Part shown: positions 45,046 to 55,500 of the stretch, one piece after another
Layout of the letters: every line of letters starts with the position of its first letter
Numbering within the stretch: the first letter of the stretch is position 1
Origin: Axinella damicornis
Lineage: Eukaryota > Porifera > Demospongiae > Axinellida > Axinellidae
Length of the DNA: 64,000 bases
Reading direction: 5' to 3'
Assembly (NCBI GenBank): GCA_963931865.1
Contig: OZ007513.1
Coordinates: 2,957,914-3,021,913 of the forward strand
The notes under the pieces: model-generated
Seen by the model: only the letters and a program-made list of their open reading frames with translations
Database searches by the model: none
What the model was told of the DNA's origin: nothing
Program-made: the position numbers and the translations under genes

Positions 45046-46149
45046 GACAGAAGGACACATTCAGATCTCTGTTGGCTCACCTGCACGAGAGGGTTCTGAA
45101 GAGCGAGCTCCAGTACTGACTGGATCGGCAAATAGCTGGCTAGCTATATCTGCCTCCCTGTGGAAGAAAAACGCATCTGCAACATGGTGGAGATGCACGA
45201 GCAGCAGTTTTGTGCGGGCTATAGACGTGGAGGTCAGGCATCCAGCATAATACACAATTAGGATGGTGGCCAGGGGTCACAGCAGGCTTTGGGGTGGATT
45301 ACTCGGACGTGGCAGAACTATCAAGGTCAGGCATCCAGCATACAGACACCGTAAAGGTTCATAGCTAACTTCATACTAGTAGCTAGCTAGCTAATAGCTA
45401 AACGTCATTATCAAACACCGCCGATGTCTGGGATAGCTAAGAGCCAAGGGCAACTTAGCTGAATTGAAGCTACACTAGCTACGGCTAGTTAGCTAGTGCA
45501 TGTAGCTAGCTAGCTAGCTAGCCATACAATTTGGCAGCAGCATGCATTGGAAGCAAAAATGACAGCTGCTCAGTTACCGGTAGCAGCAAATTGGCAGGAA
45601 CACGGCATGGCAGCAGCGACATCATTCTTTGGATAGCCATGATTGGTGGCAGGGGCTCGGATTCTCCCCTCAGTCATTTCGCTCCATTTTTTTTCGCGCC
45701 AACGCTGCAACGCGCACGCGCACGCACGCCACCTGCTGAGTTTTTGAACTTGAATTTGAAACTTGAGCGGGCTTGCCAAATTCATTCTGGCGTCTAATTG
45801 TCTCGGGAGAGTCTGGAATGGTGAGTGTGAGAAACAACGCAATAGCTGCTGCATTGATTTGTGCTGTGTATATCAGTGCTGCATGCTAGATATTAGCTAG
45901 CTATAGCTAGTAGCTATATATTCATGGGTTTTTGAAAGATGGTTGCAAGCAATTGACAAACTTGAATTCAGTGTTTAATTTGCCTGCCAATATTATAATG
46001 GTGAACTTTTCCAGCTTCATGTGTGCGTGCCAGTATACTGTACTAAGTCAGTTTTGTTTTTTTAACAGAATATTGAAGGAGGTAGCTAAAATTAATGGAG
46101 TTTGTTATTCAAACACACACTAGCTATAGGCCTACTGCAAGCTCTTGGA

Positions 46150-46468
46150 ACACCAGCAGAACCTGCAGTGACCACACACCTCTCCTCGAACAGGCACCAG
46201 CAGAACCTGCAGTGACCACGCACCTCCCCTTAAATTGAACGGACACCAGCAGAACCTGCAGTGACCACGCACCTCCCCTTGAACAGACACCTGCAGTGAC
46301 CACGCACCACGCACCTCCCCTCGAACAGACACCGGCAGAACCTGCAGTGACCACGCACCTCCCCTCGTACAGACACCAGCAAAACCTGCAGTGACCACGC
46401 ACCTCCCCTCGAACAGACACCAACAGAACCTGCAGTGATCACGCACCTCCTCTCGAACAGACAACCAT
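46150..46468. repeat. About 43-bp minisatellite, 7 copies
   Basis: The unit contains agaacctgcagtgaccacgc and acctcccctcgaacagacac. Minus-strand ORFs (LFEGRCVVTAG..) are repeat-made. Confidence 0.95.
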
Positions 46469-46503
46469 GGACAGCAAGTTTGCATGCGGGAAATGGTGAG
46501 CCT

Positions 46504-46505
<2 letters not shown>

Positions 46506-46534
<29 letters not shown>
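46506..46534. repeat. 29-bp poly(G) run
   Basis: Uninterrupted G run next to the 43-bp minisatellite. Confidence 0.95.
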
Positions 46535-46924
46535 ATAATTAAATCCTTGGTATCATACCTGTTGGCTAGCATTGGATGCCCAGGCTATACCACGTGCATG
46601 CACCAAACCGCGTAACTGTTAGCCAAATAACTAGGGGCAATGGCCTGGGAATGAAGCTACCCCACACTATATTTGATTAAGACCTATACATGATTTCAGA
46701 ACGTAAGGATTTTGAAATCATGCATAATACAGGTATTTAACTTGTTGGTACAAGATAACTTGTATCAACTTTTAAAATTACTTTTCAGTATCATTTTATT
46801 AGTGCAGTGATGGAAACTTCCCAACACCTTAGACAACAGAGTAGCTAAGTAAATGATATTCACTGCTGAGTGAAGGTAAGCTCATGCACAAAGTACAGTA
46901 CAGCAATCATTATGTATGTACGTG

Positions 46925-47475
46925 TTGCATTGACGGCACAGACATACATTGTATAGGCTGCATTTACATTGGCAGCATTGACATTGGCTACATCGACATT
47001 GACATTGGACATTGGCTACGATGTGCTTGACATTGGCTGCATGCATTTAGATTGGCTACATTGACATTGGGCGCATTGACATTAGACATTGGTTGCATTG
47101 ACATTGACATTGGGCGCATTGACATTAGACATTGGCTGCATTCACATTGACATCGGGTGCATTGATAGTGAATTGACTTTGGGAGCATTGACATTGGCTG
47201 CATATTGACATTGGCTACATTAATTGACATCGACATTGAGTGCATTGACATTGGACGTTGGCTACATTGACATTAGCTACATTTTAGCACTGGCTGCATT
47301 GACATTGGCTACATTGACATTGGCTACATTTTGGCACTGTCTGCATTGACATTGGCTGCATTGACACTGGGTGCATTGACATTGGCTGCGTTGACATTGG
47401 CTACATTGACATTGGCTGCATTGACATTAATTGGCTACATTGACATCAGCTGCGTTGACATTGGGTGGATATTCA
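46925..47475. repeat. Degenerate 12-15-bp tandem repeat (cattgacattgg)
   Basis: About 40 loose copies of ttgg(c/t)tgcattgaca-type units with frequent length change, over 550 bp. Confidence 0.9.
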
Positions 47476-47561
47476 AGTCCACTCAATGATGATGACGGCC
47501 ACTAGTAAGATTCCTGGTATATATATATCTGCCCCAGAAATCCTACAAACATTGTGAAAAA

Positions 47562-47890
47562 TCAGTTGCTTCTTGAGAACAGCAGGGAAGCAGGGGCCAA
47601 GGCATAATAGGTCATTGAGTTTGAAGGCGGTAAGAAATTTTGAAGTAGGAAGGTCTCCTTTGTCTTTAGGGAAACCAAGTACAGGAACTGCTTGTTTTTG
47701 GACATGCAGTTATACAGCGAATCGGTAAAAGCTTCTGTCATGCGCTGCAACTTAAGCTTGTGGCAGCACACCTCCACCGTCAGAATCAAGTCGCTCACGC
47801 TCTTCGTACCAGAGATTTTTGGCTAGAAAAATTCAGCATACGCTTCCAATACATTTCGCCCGGCATGCACACGAGTATCCTGTAACCTCA
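47562..47890 (-). mobile_element. Copy of the repeat also found at 54145-54457 (partial), with short ORF
   Basis: The minus strand reads LILTVEVCCHKLKLQRMTEA, FTDSLYNCMSKNKQFLYLVS.., related to LILEVEVRCHKVQGLTEAFT in the plus-strand element at 54145. gtatcctgtaacctcagcc at 47877 corresponds to that element's terminal repeat. Two separate copies sharing the coding-like part suggest a transposon ORF fragment. Confidence 0.45.
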
Positions 47891-47899
47891 GCCCTAGGT

Positions 47900-47933
47900 T
47901 AGCCTTGTTCCCAGGAGCCTGGGAACAAGACTA
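47900..47933. repeat. Short palindrome of the TAGCCTCGTTCCCAGG family
   Basis: tagccttgttcccagg and cctgggaacaagacta are separated by two bases. Confidence 0.75.
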
Positions 47934-49840
47934 TCCTACGGTTTATTCATTTGTTGTAGTGTCTCTTGGAGAGTTGTAGTATATGATATGACTTCAAATA
48001 GTTCATTAGACGGTATATGTAGGGAAATTTTAATTGTGTGGGAAGCCAGGGCAGTGAACGCCATCTACCAAGCACTATACCTTATGTACATAGCTATACA
48101 GATTCATGCACCAAGCCTTATACGACACTTGCAATGCTACCTTCAGGTGGTATGTTACACGGCTACATATATATGTATTGCCTCGGTCCAAAGCTTTCTC
48201 TTCCGGAAAAAAAATCAAGGATTCTGGTCCTTGAGCTCTTGACTTAGATACACCCATGCGGTAGCTATAGCTACCCTCTATCAGTAGCATCAACAGTTGC
48301 AAAGAGCACATTTTTGTGGGGCTCTTTTCTGAACATTTGTTTCACCCTTCACGCATGCATTATCTTGTCATAAGTTTAAAGCTTGCATGGTCTTACTGTT
48401 CGATCAACTTACAGTGGTGTACCCGCTGTTGCTAAAACAAAAGCCAGTCTCATTGTATGGCCATATAGCTCCCCATTATAGAACACGTCGATTTCCATCT
48501 TCTGCATATCCATGCGTCTCTCCATTAAGTGTATATACCACTTGAAACTTTAATTGTCTACATGTTGCTAATGGCTACTAGTACTGTTACAGCCTAGTCA
48601 CCTCTTCACAGCTGAATTTTGTTGTAGCTTTCTAATACAGTGTAGCCTCGTTACCAGGTCTTCTCGCCCCAGGTTTTGTCACCGTTAGAAGGCCTGGGAA
48701 TGAGTTAGTTTATTAGTTTTCTTCACTACCTTCAGCAGTTTAATGGATGTTATGCACACAGGAATGACGTATGAAATTCATGGATGCCCCAATATGGAAA
48801 TTGTACAAAGATAGAAATTCTCGTGACTTGTATGTTGGTGAAAGCCTGTGACCTATAATTGTTACTTCTTAATGGGCAGGAACCTACATGTACCTACGTC
48901 TCGTTAATCACTACTTTAACTGTGGGCTGCTGTGCACAGAAGGTTCTTCTATTTTATATCCAACATGAATTATACAAAGAACACAAAAAAACTAAGTGAC
49001 TAGGTTCTTGCATGTAGCTATGTACTACAAAGCCCATGGCCAGGGGGCTTTGTAGCAGGGGGGCTTCCTGCCATAGTAGAGTAGTTGACCACATACTGGT
49101 TCATCATAGCTACATGCTGGTTCATGAGTGAAATTATAAGTTATCACTATCATGCTGTGACCGACTGCAGTACGGATTCCCCACTTGCCATATATGGTCA
49201 AGCACAAACGCCATTATATACCATGCAGACTTGTTACTGTTGTTGCAGGACACTCCTTCTCGTTATGGGCTGGCATCAGCTAACAGTGACCGGCATTCAG
49301 ATTGAGATTCATCATTGTAGCCATCATCTTTGCGTTATTGATTGTGCATGGACTGTATATAATTATACAGACCAACATAATGCTGCCTCTATCTAGTCAC
49401 AGTGTGTGAATGACTTTGTATAGAAACTTTTGAGTTGCTATCGTCATACCAGTATTTACAGTTACTATAGTTACTTCAATGCACTTCATGGTACGTATAT
49501 ACGTACAGTGATGCAAACCCATATGCCGTACACTTGCACAGTATATAATTTTTACATGGCATTGTAAGTGATATAGCTACTCAGCAGGATTATATTATAA
49601 ACATATATGTTTCACATTTAATAGTCCATTCGTACAAAGATATAAATTCATTTCAATTAGCTATAGCTTCATATCAACTAGCTGTATGTAATTAAAACTG
49701 TTGTTTATATGCAGATGATATCGGTGCAGCAGCTATAGATCTGCCCTCTTTAGATATAGGTAAACGTATGCTGTTGGCTAAATAAATACTCTGTATTAAA
49801 GCTAGCTTTTAAGATTGGATTTGTACTGATAGAGTCTCTA
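47934..49840. other. No gene seen
   Basis: AT-rich DNA with short frames only. A diverged palindrome-family pair (tagcctcgttaccagg...gcctgggaatgag) lies at 48652-48707. tatata- and agctagct-rich stretches are common near 49550-49690. Confidence 0.45.
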
Positions 49841-50557
49841 CTAGATAGTGCACCGGCAGCCAACCCTGATTTGAATACGTCGTTTTGTCCACGTACAGCT
49901 TCCAGCAGAGTGTTCCGCAACAGTCACAGTGGCATTGTGCTCTCCGCACCTCGCGTTAGGACTCGCAGTAGTACAGCCCATACAGCCGCCGCCTTGGCAC
50001 ACCTTCGCCTCGACCAAATAACGCGGGTACCGATTTTGTTCGAAGTGGCATTTATATGCCACGTAGCGGTATCCAGCAGACGGGCATGACACAACTGTGT
50101 TGTAAGTAACTTCTTTAGCGATCAATTGGTTTTCCAGGGCACGACACACTTGGTTGGGATTTACCACATCGCTAAGGGACCCTTGGCGTTTGCGCCGAGA
50201 GGCGGTGAAGTTTTCGTGCTGAAGTTCTGCCATCACAGAGAATGCGTAGAGTGGATTCAGCTGAATTTCTCGCAAGTCCTGTTGCGAGACATCGCAGCTT
50301 TCATCTCCAGCAACCTCCTGACCGCTTGCACTGTACGAAGTACTATTTTCGTATCCGTCACCCGAATGAGCGTGACTGTTTCCGCTTGTCTGTCTCGCCC
50401 CTCTGTCCATCTGTTCAACTGTCGGGCTCTCACTTCTCGGTGCCGTTGTTGGTAAGTGCAAAGAATTGTCGGCTCTTCCCATATTACGGATTGATCGCCC
50501 TGAAATAAGGCAGGCCAGAGAGTAGGCAAAGGTAATGAAGAGAACGTGTTTGTACAT
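49841..50557 (-). CDS. Secreted cystine-knot cytokine-like protein, IL-17-like (gene 1)
   Basis: A 238-codon, single-exon, minus-strand gene. Residues 1-20 (MYKHVLFITFAYSLACLISG) form a signal peptide. Residues 21-120 are a polar, Ser/Thr-rich propeptide. RRKR at 121-124 is a furin-type cleavage site, releasing a 114-residue mature part with cysteines at 138, 158, 170, 187, 192, 195, 204, 221, 234 and 236. The core NRYPRYLVEAKVCQGGGCMG (175-194) and the end IQIRVGCRCTI match the IL-17 pattern R.P..I.EA.C.C.GC ... VGC.C. This gives the fold; the receptor and role are unknown. It lies 846 bp from a second IL-17-like gene on the same strand. A TATA-like element lies about 90 bp upstream of the ATG. 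Spatzle/neurotrophin-type knots are the main alternative; the VGC.C ending and EA.C spacing favour IL-17. Confidence 0.75.
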   Translation of the reverse strand: MYKHVLFITFAYSLACLISGRSIRNMGRADNSLHLPTTAPRSESPTVEQMDRGARQTSGNSHAHSGDGYENSTSYSASGQEVAGDESCDVSQQDLREIQLNPLYAFSVMAELQHENFTASRRKRQGSLSDVVNPNQVCRALENQLIAKEVTYNTVVSCPSAGYRYVAYKCHFEQNRYPRYLVEAKVCQGGGCMGCTTASPNARCGEHNATVTVAEHSAGSCTWTKRRIQIRVGCRCTI

Positions 50558-51403
50558 GGTTGATGTGGAACCCTAAGTCGCTGAAGTGATGTTGTTGCCT
50601 TGTCCAACTGATTAATTTGAATGCAACTCCATGGAACTCCGATCGAATATATACCGACCTGCATGCTGGGAAATTATGCTAACGGGAAACTTTTAGCTAA
50701 GTCAGAATTATACTCCTCCAGTTGCTGTAAAGGAACTGAAAAAACTTTAACGCATTGCGCCAGAACGTGCATGCGAGACGGAAATTGATTTTCCGTTCTG
50801 CTTTGACTGACTAAGCAGAACCTCGAGGGTCCTTTCCCCTATTGTGCGTTGGTGTAACTTAGTGGAAGTATGCTGGGTATAAATGTTAGTCGACCAGAAG
50901 AAGTTGGACAACTGAATCACAAGTAATACCGCTAAAAAAGGTATAATGCCTATACTTAGCGATATCTAAAAGTACTAGGCCTACTATATAGCTATAGCAT
51001 ACAGTACAATATATGGAACGTTACAGTATAGATAGCTTGTAGTACATGCATAGGCTTCGGAGACAGCTAAATATAGGTACAACTCAGAGCAATCTTTCCA
51101 GTGAACGAAAGAGAGATATAGTCTGTAATTATGCCGATATATATATATTTTTTGGTTACAAAAATTTTGCATGCCAGTGAAATGCAGGGATACAGATATT
51201 ACTATGCAAACAAGACGAACAACAAACAAGAACTTCTACAAGTAGACAGAAGCCGATATGTTCGGTATAAAAAATAAGCTCATTCGCACAATTCACTCGG
51301 ACACGCATGCAGGTATAATTTGGGTACGTGGTATATTTTCCTCGCTTGCTATATACATGTATATACGAAGTCCAGTATTAAATATTAAATTTTCATGAAT
51401 GCT
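50558..51403. other. Spacer between the two IL-17-like genes
   Basis: 846 bp holding the gene 1 promoter region and the gene 2 3' end. No further gene; AT-rich with tatata stretches. Confidence 0.55.
50646..50656 (-). promoter_or_regulatory. TATA-like element of IL-17-like gene 1
   Basis: On the minus strand, ggtatatattc lies about 90 bp upstream of the ATG at 50557. Confidence 0.35.
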
Positions 51404-52177
51404 TTATACAATCTTGTACTGCACGCAGCTGCAACCAACGATGAGCTGGCGCTGCTTGGACTCGTACTTCCAATCCTCGTATCCTTCGCTGTCACAGGCC
51501 TCTTGTCTCATTAAAATGTGATAGTTTACAGTGCGCTCTGAATAATAGCAGTTGTTTCGCTGCGCCATGCAGACTCCATCGCCCAGTTTGCATCCCTCGC
51601 AAGTAACTTGAACAGCAAATCTTGGGAAATAATCCTCACCGAGATCGTCGATACTTTGCGCCCACTTGCAGTATGGACTCGCTCGAGCCGGAAAGCACTC
51701 CGAGTCATAACGCAGGCGGCCGTTGAGACAATCTGTGCTTCCCGTTAAAATATGGTGCGTGGTCTTATTGTAGGCGGGAAATGTCATGTTTTGCAGTCTC
51801 AAGCACCCCCGGGAACGTGATGCAGTTTCGCTGGCGTAAAACTTTTGTACCAAATATTCTTCTCCTCGCGGCTTGCAGTTGCTGCTGTTTGTATCGTCAA
51901 ATTGTGTGAAATTTGGAGTGCAGTTATCGATACTAATGGTTTTGAGCTTATGAATGATGCTGTTTGTGATGGCCTTGGTGTCCACTGGAATCGAGACGGT
52001 CAAATCCGATACAGCATCCGTCACTGCACAAGCTATCGCCTCACGCAGTCCGCTATTACTGCTGTTGTGCATGTGAGCGACGGGTACCCCATTTGCGCCG
52101 AAGAACTGCATTATACACAATATGGCATATGTGTGCACCCACGTGCAGATGATAGCAGTGCTGATTTGTGGTGTCAT
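51404..52177 (-). CDS. Secreted cystine-knot cytokine-like protein, IL-17-like (gene 2)
   Basis: A 257-codon, single-exon, minus-strand gene. A hydrophobic leader (residues about 5-29) precedes an amphipathic helical propeptide-like region with LREAIACAVTDAVSDL and TNSIIHKLKTISI. The C-terminal cysteine-rich domain is at about 150-252: YCKWAQSIDDLGEDYFPRFA (169-188), VTCEGCKLGDGVC (191-203), NNCYYSERTVNYHILMRQEA, and QLIVGCSCV (244-252). The order C.W, FPR..A...C..C, a V-rich strand, C, W, VGC.C is that of IL-17 domains. There is no clear dibasic furin site, unlike gene 1; NMTF and NKTT are glycosylation sequons. Domain similarity, same strand and adjacency suggest a tandem duplication followed by strong divergence. 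A TATAAATA lies about 120 bp upstream, and the divergent gene at 52569 shares the 391-bp intergenic promoter. Confidence 0.7.
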   Translation of the reverse strand: MTPQISTAIICTWVHTYAILCIMQFFGANGVPVAHMHNSSNSGLREAIACAVTDAVSDLTVSIPVDTKAITNSIIHKLKTISIDNCTPNFTQFDDTNSSNCKPRGEEYLVQKFYASETASRSRGCLRLQNMTFPAYNKTTHHILTGSTDCLNGRLRYDSECFPARASPYCKWAQSIDDLGEDYFPRFAVQVTCEGCKLGDGVCMAQRNNCYYSERTVNYHILMRQEACDSEGYEDWKYESKQRQLIVGCSCVQYKIV

Positions 52178-52294
52178 GTTTTCACGCCGAAGTCAGTTTA
52201 GAAGGGGAAACTCCGAATTGCAGCAGATAAACTTCTTTGTTTACTGGATAGCTGTGGTTATTTACAAAACTGTGAAAAGCTCAGTGTAAACTTT

Positions 52295-52303
52295 TTATTT
52301 ATA
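52295..52303 (-). promoter_or_regulatory. TATA box of IL-17-like gene 2
   Basis: On the minus strand, gtataaataaaaag lies about 120 bp upstream of the ATG at 52177. Confidence 0.4.
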
Positions 52304-52568
52304 CACCTCTGCTGGTAGCATATCTATGGATTTTTCTGCTCCCCTTGAAGATAATTGAGCCGAAATAAACAAGAGCTAAATTCTGTTGGACCATGCATGC
52401 GCATACTGGGCCGGGGGGAGTGCCCGCGCCGCGCCCCCAGATTAAAAATTGGTGATGTATTAGTGGGTGTGGCAATAAGCACGTGAAATTCGGTTTCCAT
52501 TTGGTAGTACACTGTGTCGAGGGGGCTGAATACCAACCTGAACAAGGGCCCGTGCTGTGTGTTTCAGA

Positions 52569-55500
52569 ATGGAAGGAGGCCATTGGAGCTTGAGAGGTTC
52601 CGCTGAAAGAATTTTGCCCGTTCAAGAACGTGATTTTGACGAGTTTCTGGATGATAGCTTGATATCTTCGTCCGCCCGCCCGGAAGGGTAAGAAAAGTCC
52701 TCATTAGCTGGTGTAGCTGTAGAGAACACTAGAGACAAGACTCCTTTGTCATTACATGCAACATTAACGTCTACAGGATAGCACCACAAACTAAGGGTGG
52801 CTTTAATTAGAATTTAACGGCCATAAACTATACTAACGGCATTTATGACCCATATAAATGCTGCTATTGGCTGGGGACAGTCTCCAGTAGTGACTGAGGC
52901 CGCTCAAAGTTGTCAACAGTGGAGATAAGATAGCAATAGACCTTATGCAGCCGTACCGTGCATCTGCAGTTATTTACCCAGTTATCTCAATAAGACTCCA
53001 CTAATGGGTGGCAAAAGAGTTCTACTGTGATTGCAGAAATGCAAGCAGCTGCATAGCTGTCTTCCAGGCATGCTAACGTTCGTTGCTAAGTATTAACGTT
53101 AGCATACCTGTTATGTTAAGAGTGCAAGAAACATACTAAAGCTGCCACTCAAAAATGGCTGCCTGCATCACGTGCACTTAACGTAAAGATCTATTGGGTC
53201 ACTGATGCTTGGAGTTCAACTGCACTACAGGAGTGATGTGCTATATTTCAACGTTCCATAATGTTTTCAGACAATGCCTGAACTAGCCCAGGTGAGTCTG
53301 TCAAAATGTCAAGATTGAAACCTCTGTCTCTCTAGTGACTGTTGACCGTGTGGAGTTATGTGCGACCTATGCCTCCAGTTCGATTTCATTGCATTCACTG
53401 AGTGGGTCATTCTGACCCGGAATCTCATCTTACACAATAACACACCAAGTACCGCCATGTATAAGTCAGTGTTAAGTTAGGGAAGCTTAGTGAATGTAAA
53501 CATTGACAAGGGACCAAAATTACTATTGAAAGTCTTAATGAGAATTGTTTTAATTTAAAGATTAAAATTACCTTTCAATTGAAACCTGCATGTTTGCTTC
53601 TGCAAACTAAGATAGAGCTCCATAGACTTTGAAGGGAGTTTCACCGTCTTTTGAGGGTCAATTTTGAGCTGTCATGATTGAAACCTCTGTCTCTCCAGTA
53701 ATACTGTTGACCGTGTGGAGTTATGTGCGACCTATGTCTCCAGTTCGACTTCATTGCATTCACTGAGTGGGTCATTCTGACCCAGAATCTCATCTTACAC
53801 AATAACACACCAAGTACCGCCATGTATAAGTCAGTGTTAAGTTAGGGAAGCTTAGTGAATGTAAACATTGAGAAGGGACCAAAATTATTGAAAGTGTTGT
53901 TTTAATGTGAATTGGGTGATTTAAAGATTAAAATTACCTTTCAATTGAAACCTGCATGTTTGCTTCTGCAAACTAAGCTAGAGATCCATGAGACTTTGAA
54001 GGGAGTTTCACCGTCTTTTGAGGGTCAATTTTGAGCTTTACCAATAGCACCCAGTTTGCCAGCTGATTTTGTACATGTACTAGGGCATAAAATTCTATTA
54101 TACTAGGGTAACGGTTTTAACCACAGTGTCAGCTGAGGAGCGTTTAAGGTTATGGGATACTCGTGCGCGCGCCGTGCGAAATGTATTGGGAAACGTATAC
54201 TTAAGCTCGCTAACCAAGAATCTCTGGTACTAACAGTGTGAGCAACTTGATTCTGGAGGTGGAGGTGCGCTGTCACAAGGTGCAGGGATTGACGGAAGCT
54301 TTTACCGATACGCTGTATGGCGGTGCAAAAACGAGCAGATCAGTTCACCAAAAAGCCGTATTTACCGCTTTTCTTGAGCGAGACAGCAGATAAATTTGCC
54401 AGGGATTATGCTATCAAAAAAAAAGCTTCCGCGCGCACAAGTATCCCGTAACCTTAACTGCAATCTAGCAGTTAATAAGTTATCTCTATGGAGCCTAGCT
54501 GTGGTGGTGAAACATGGAGCTGTTTGCGTATAGCGATAAATATATGCATGTACTTATACTCAATTCTTTTAACTTCACCCCCCCCCCCCGAAGTTCACTG
54601 TCTGATTATACACTGATGTTAATAGCTGCATTGGTGGATACACCACCTATCACCACCTATGGGTACAATAATAATAATTCTCATTTTGAACTTTAATTGG
54701 ATGGACGTCAGGTGAATGGCTGACAAACACAGACTGACAGCCGAACTCAAACAGACTGGGGAAGATTGGTACCTTGTTGTCACATGATTGCAGACAAAGT
54801 GCAAAAACTACCACATGCCAAAAGGTTAAAGATTAGAACATCAGACAATGCATCTATCGGTATCAGCAGACATTTGCTATCCAATGTTGGTTTTGGCCAA
54901 ATTTCAACACTGATCTTGGCTATTGTGTCCTGGTTTTATTGTAGTGGTGATGTCATTGCAGTTATCTTTGTTGTGCAGGGGTTCATGGAGTAGCAGTGAG
55001 CTGGATTCAGATGTCGAAGATGCCATCTATGCCCAGATTTACTTTGATAAGAATGAGCAAGGCAAGTTAGTCAACCACCGACTAATATTGTGCGATGATG
55101 AAACACGCCTGTTACTGTTGAAAAAGGACAATCAGGGAATCATGTCCCCACGTAAATTCTAATGTTTATACACTTTGGGTACACACATGCAGATTTAAAT
55201 ACATTAGAGCTGATCCTTAGCAAGTTGGAGGGAGGGACTGATTGGGAAATTTTAATAACTTTTTGGTGAATCCTTACTACATTGAAAATAAACACATGGA
55301 GTTTCATAATACTAAATAATAACAATGTGGAAAGCTTCCAAATTCTCATTAGCATCCACAGGAGAAACTAGCTAGAGATACGGATACAGGACTGGACGAG
55401 CAGTTGTTCCGTGATAGCACCATCCACACGCTGTTCAAGTCCGTCGTGGGACCACTTCAACTTCTGAGTATTACCTTATTTCCTGCGTAGACCACACCTA

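Larger units (their letters stand above)
44014..46149. other. Simple repeats, one weak ORF and a CpG-rich TSS-like block
   Basis: Holds poly(C), (GT)n, a tagc-rich tract (45495-45525) and a promoter-like block at 45690-45820, where gcgcacgcgcacgcacgcc is followed by a possible first exon ending gaATG/GTGAGT at 45819. The first downstream acceptor (tttttaacag, 46069) gives only a short frame. Confidence 0.4.

Noticed and set aside
46124..46572. Cysteine-rich minus-strand ORFs (CRFCWCLFEGRC..)
   Set aside because: They look like a secreted Cys-repeat protein but follow the 43-bp repeat exactly and end in the poly(G) run.
50257..50664. 135-residue minus-strand ORF overlapping IL-17-like gene 1
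   Set aside because: Out-of-frame shadow of the gene's propeptide region with no signal peptide or domain.
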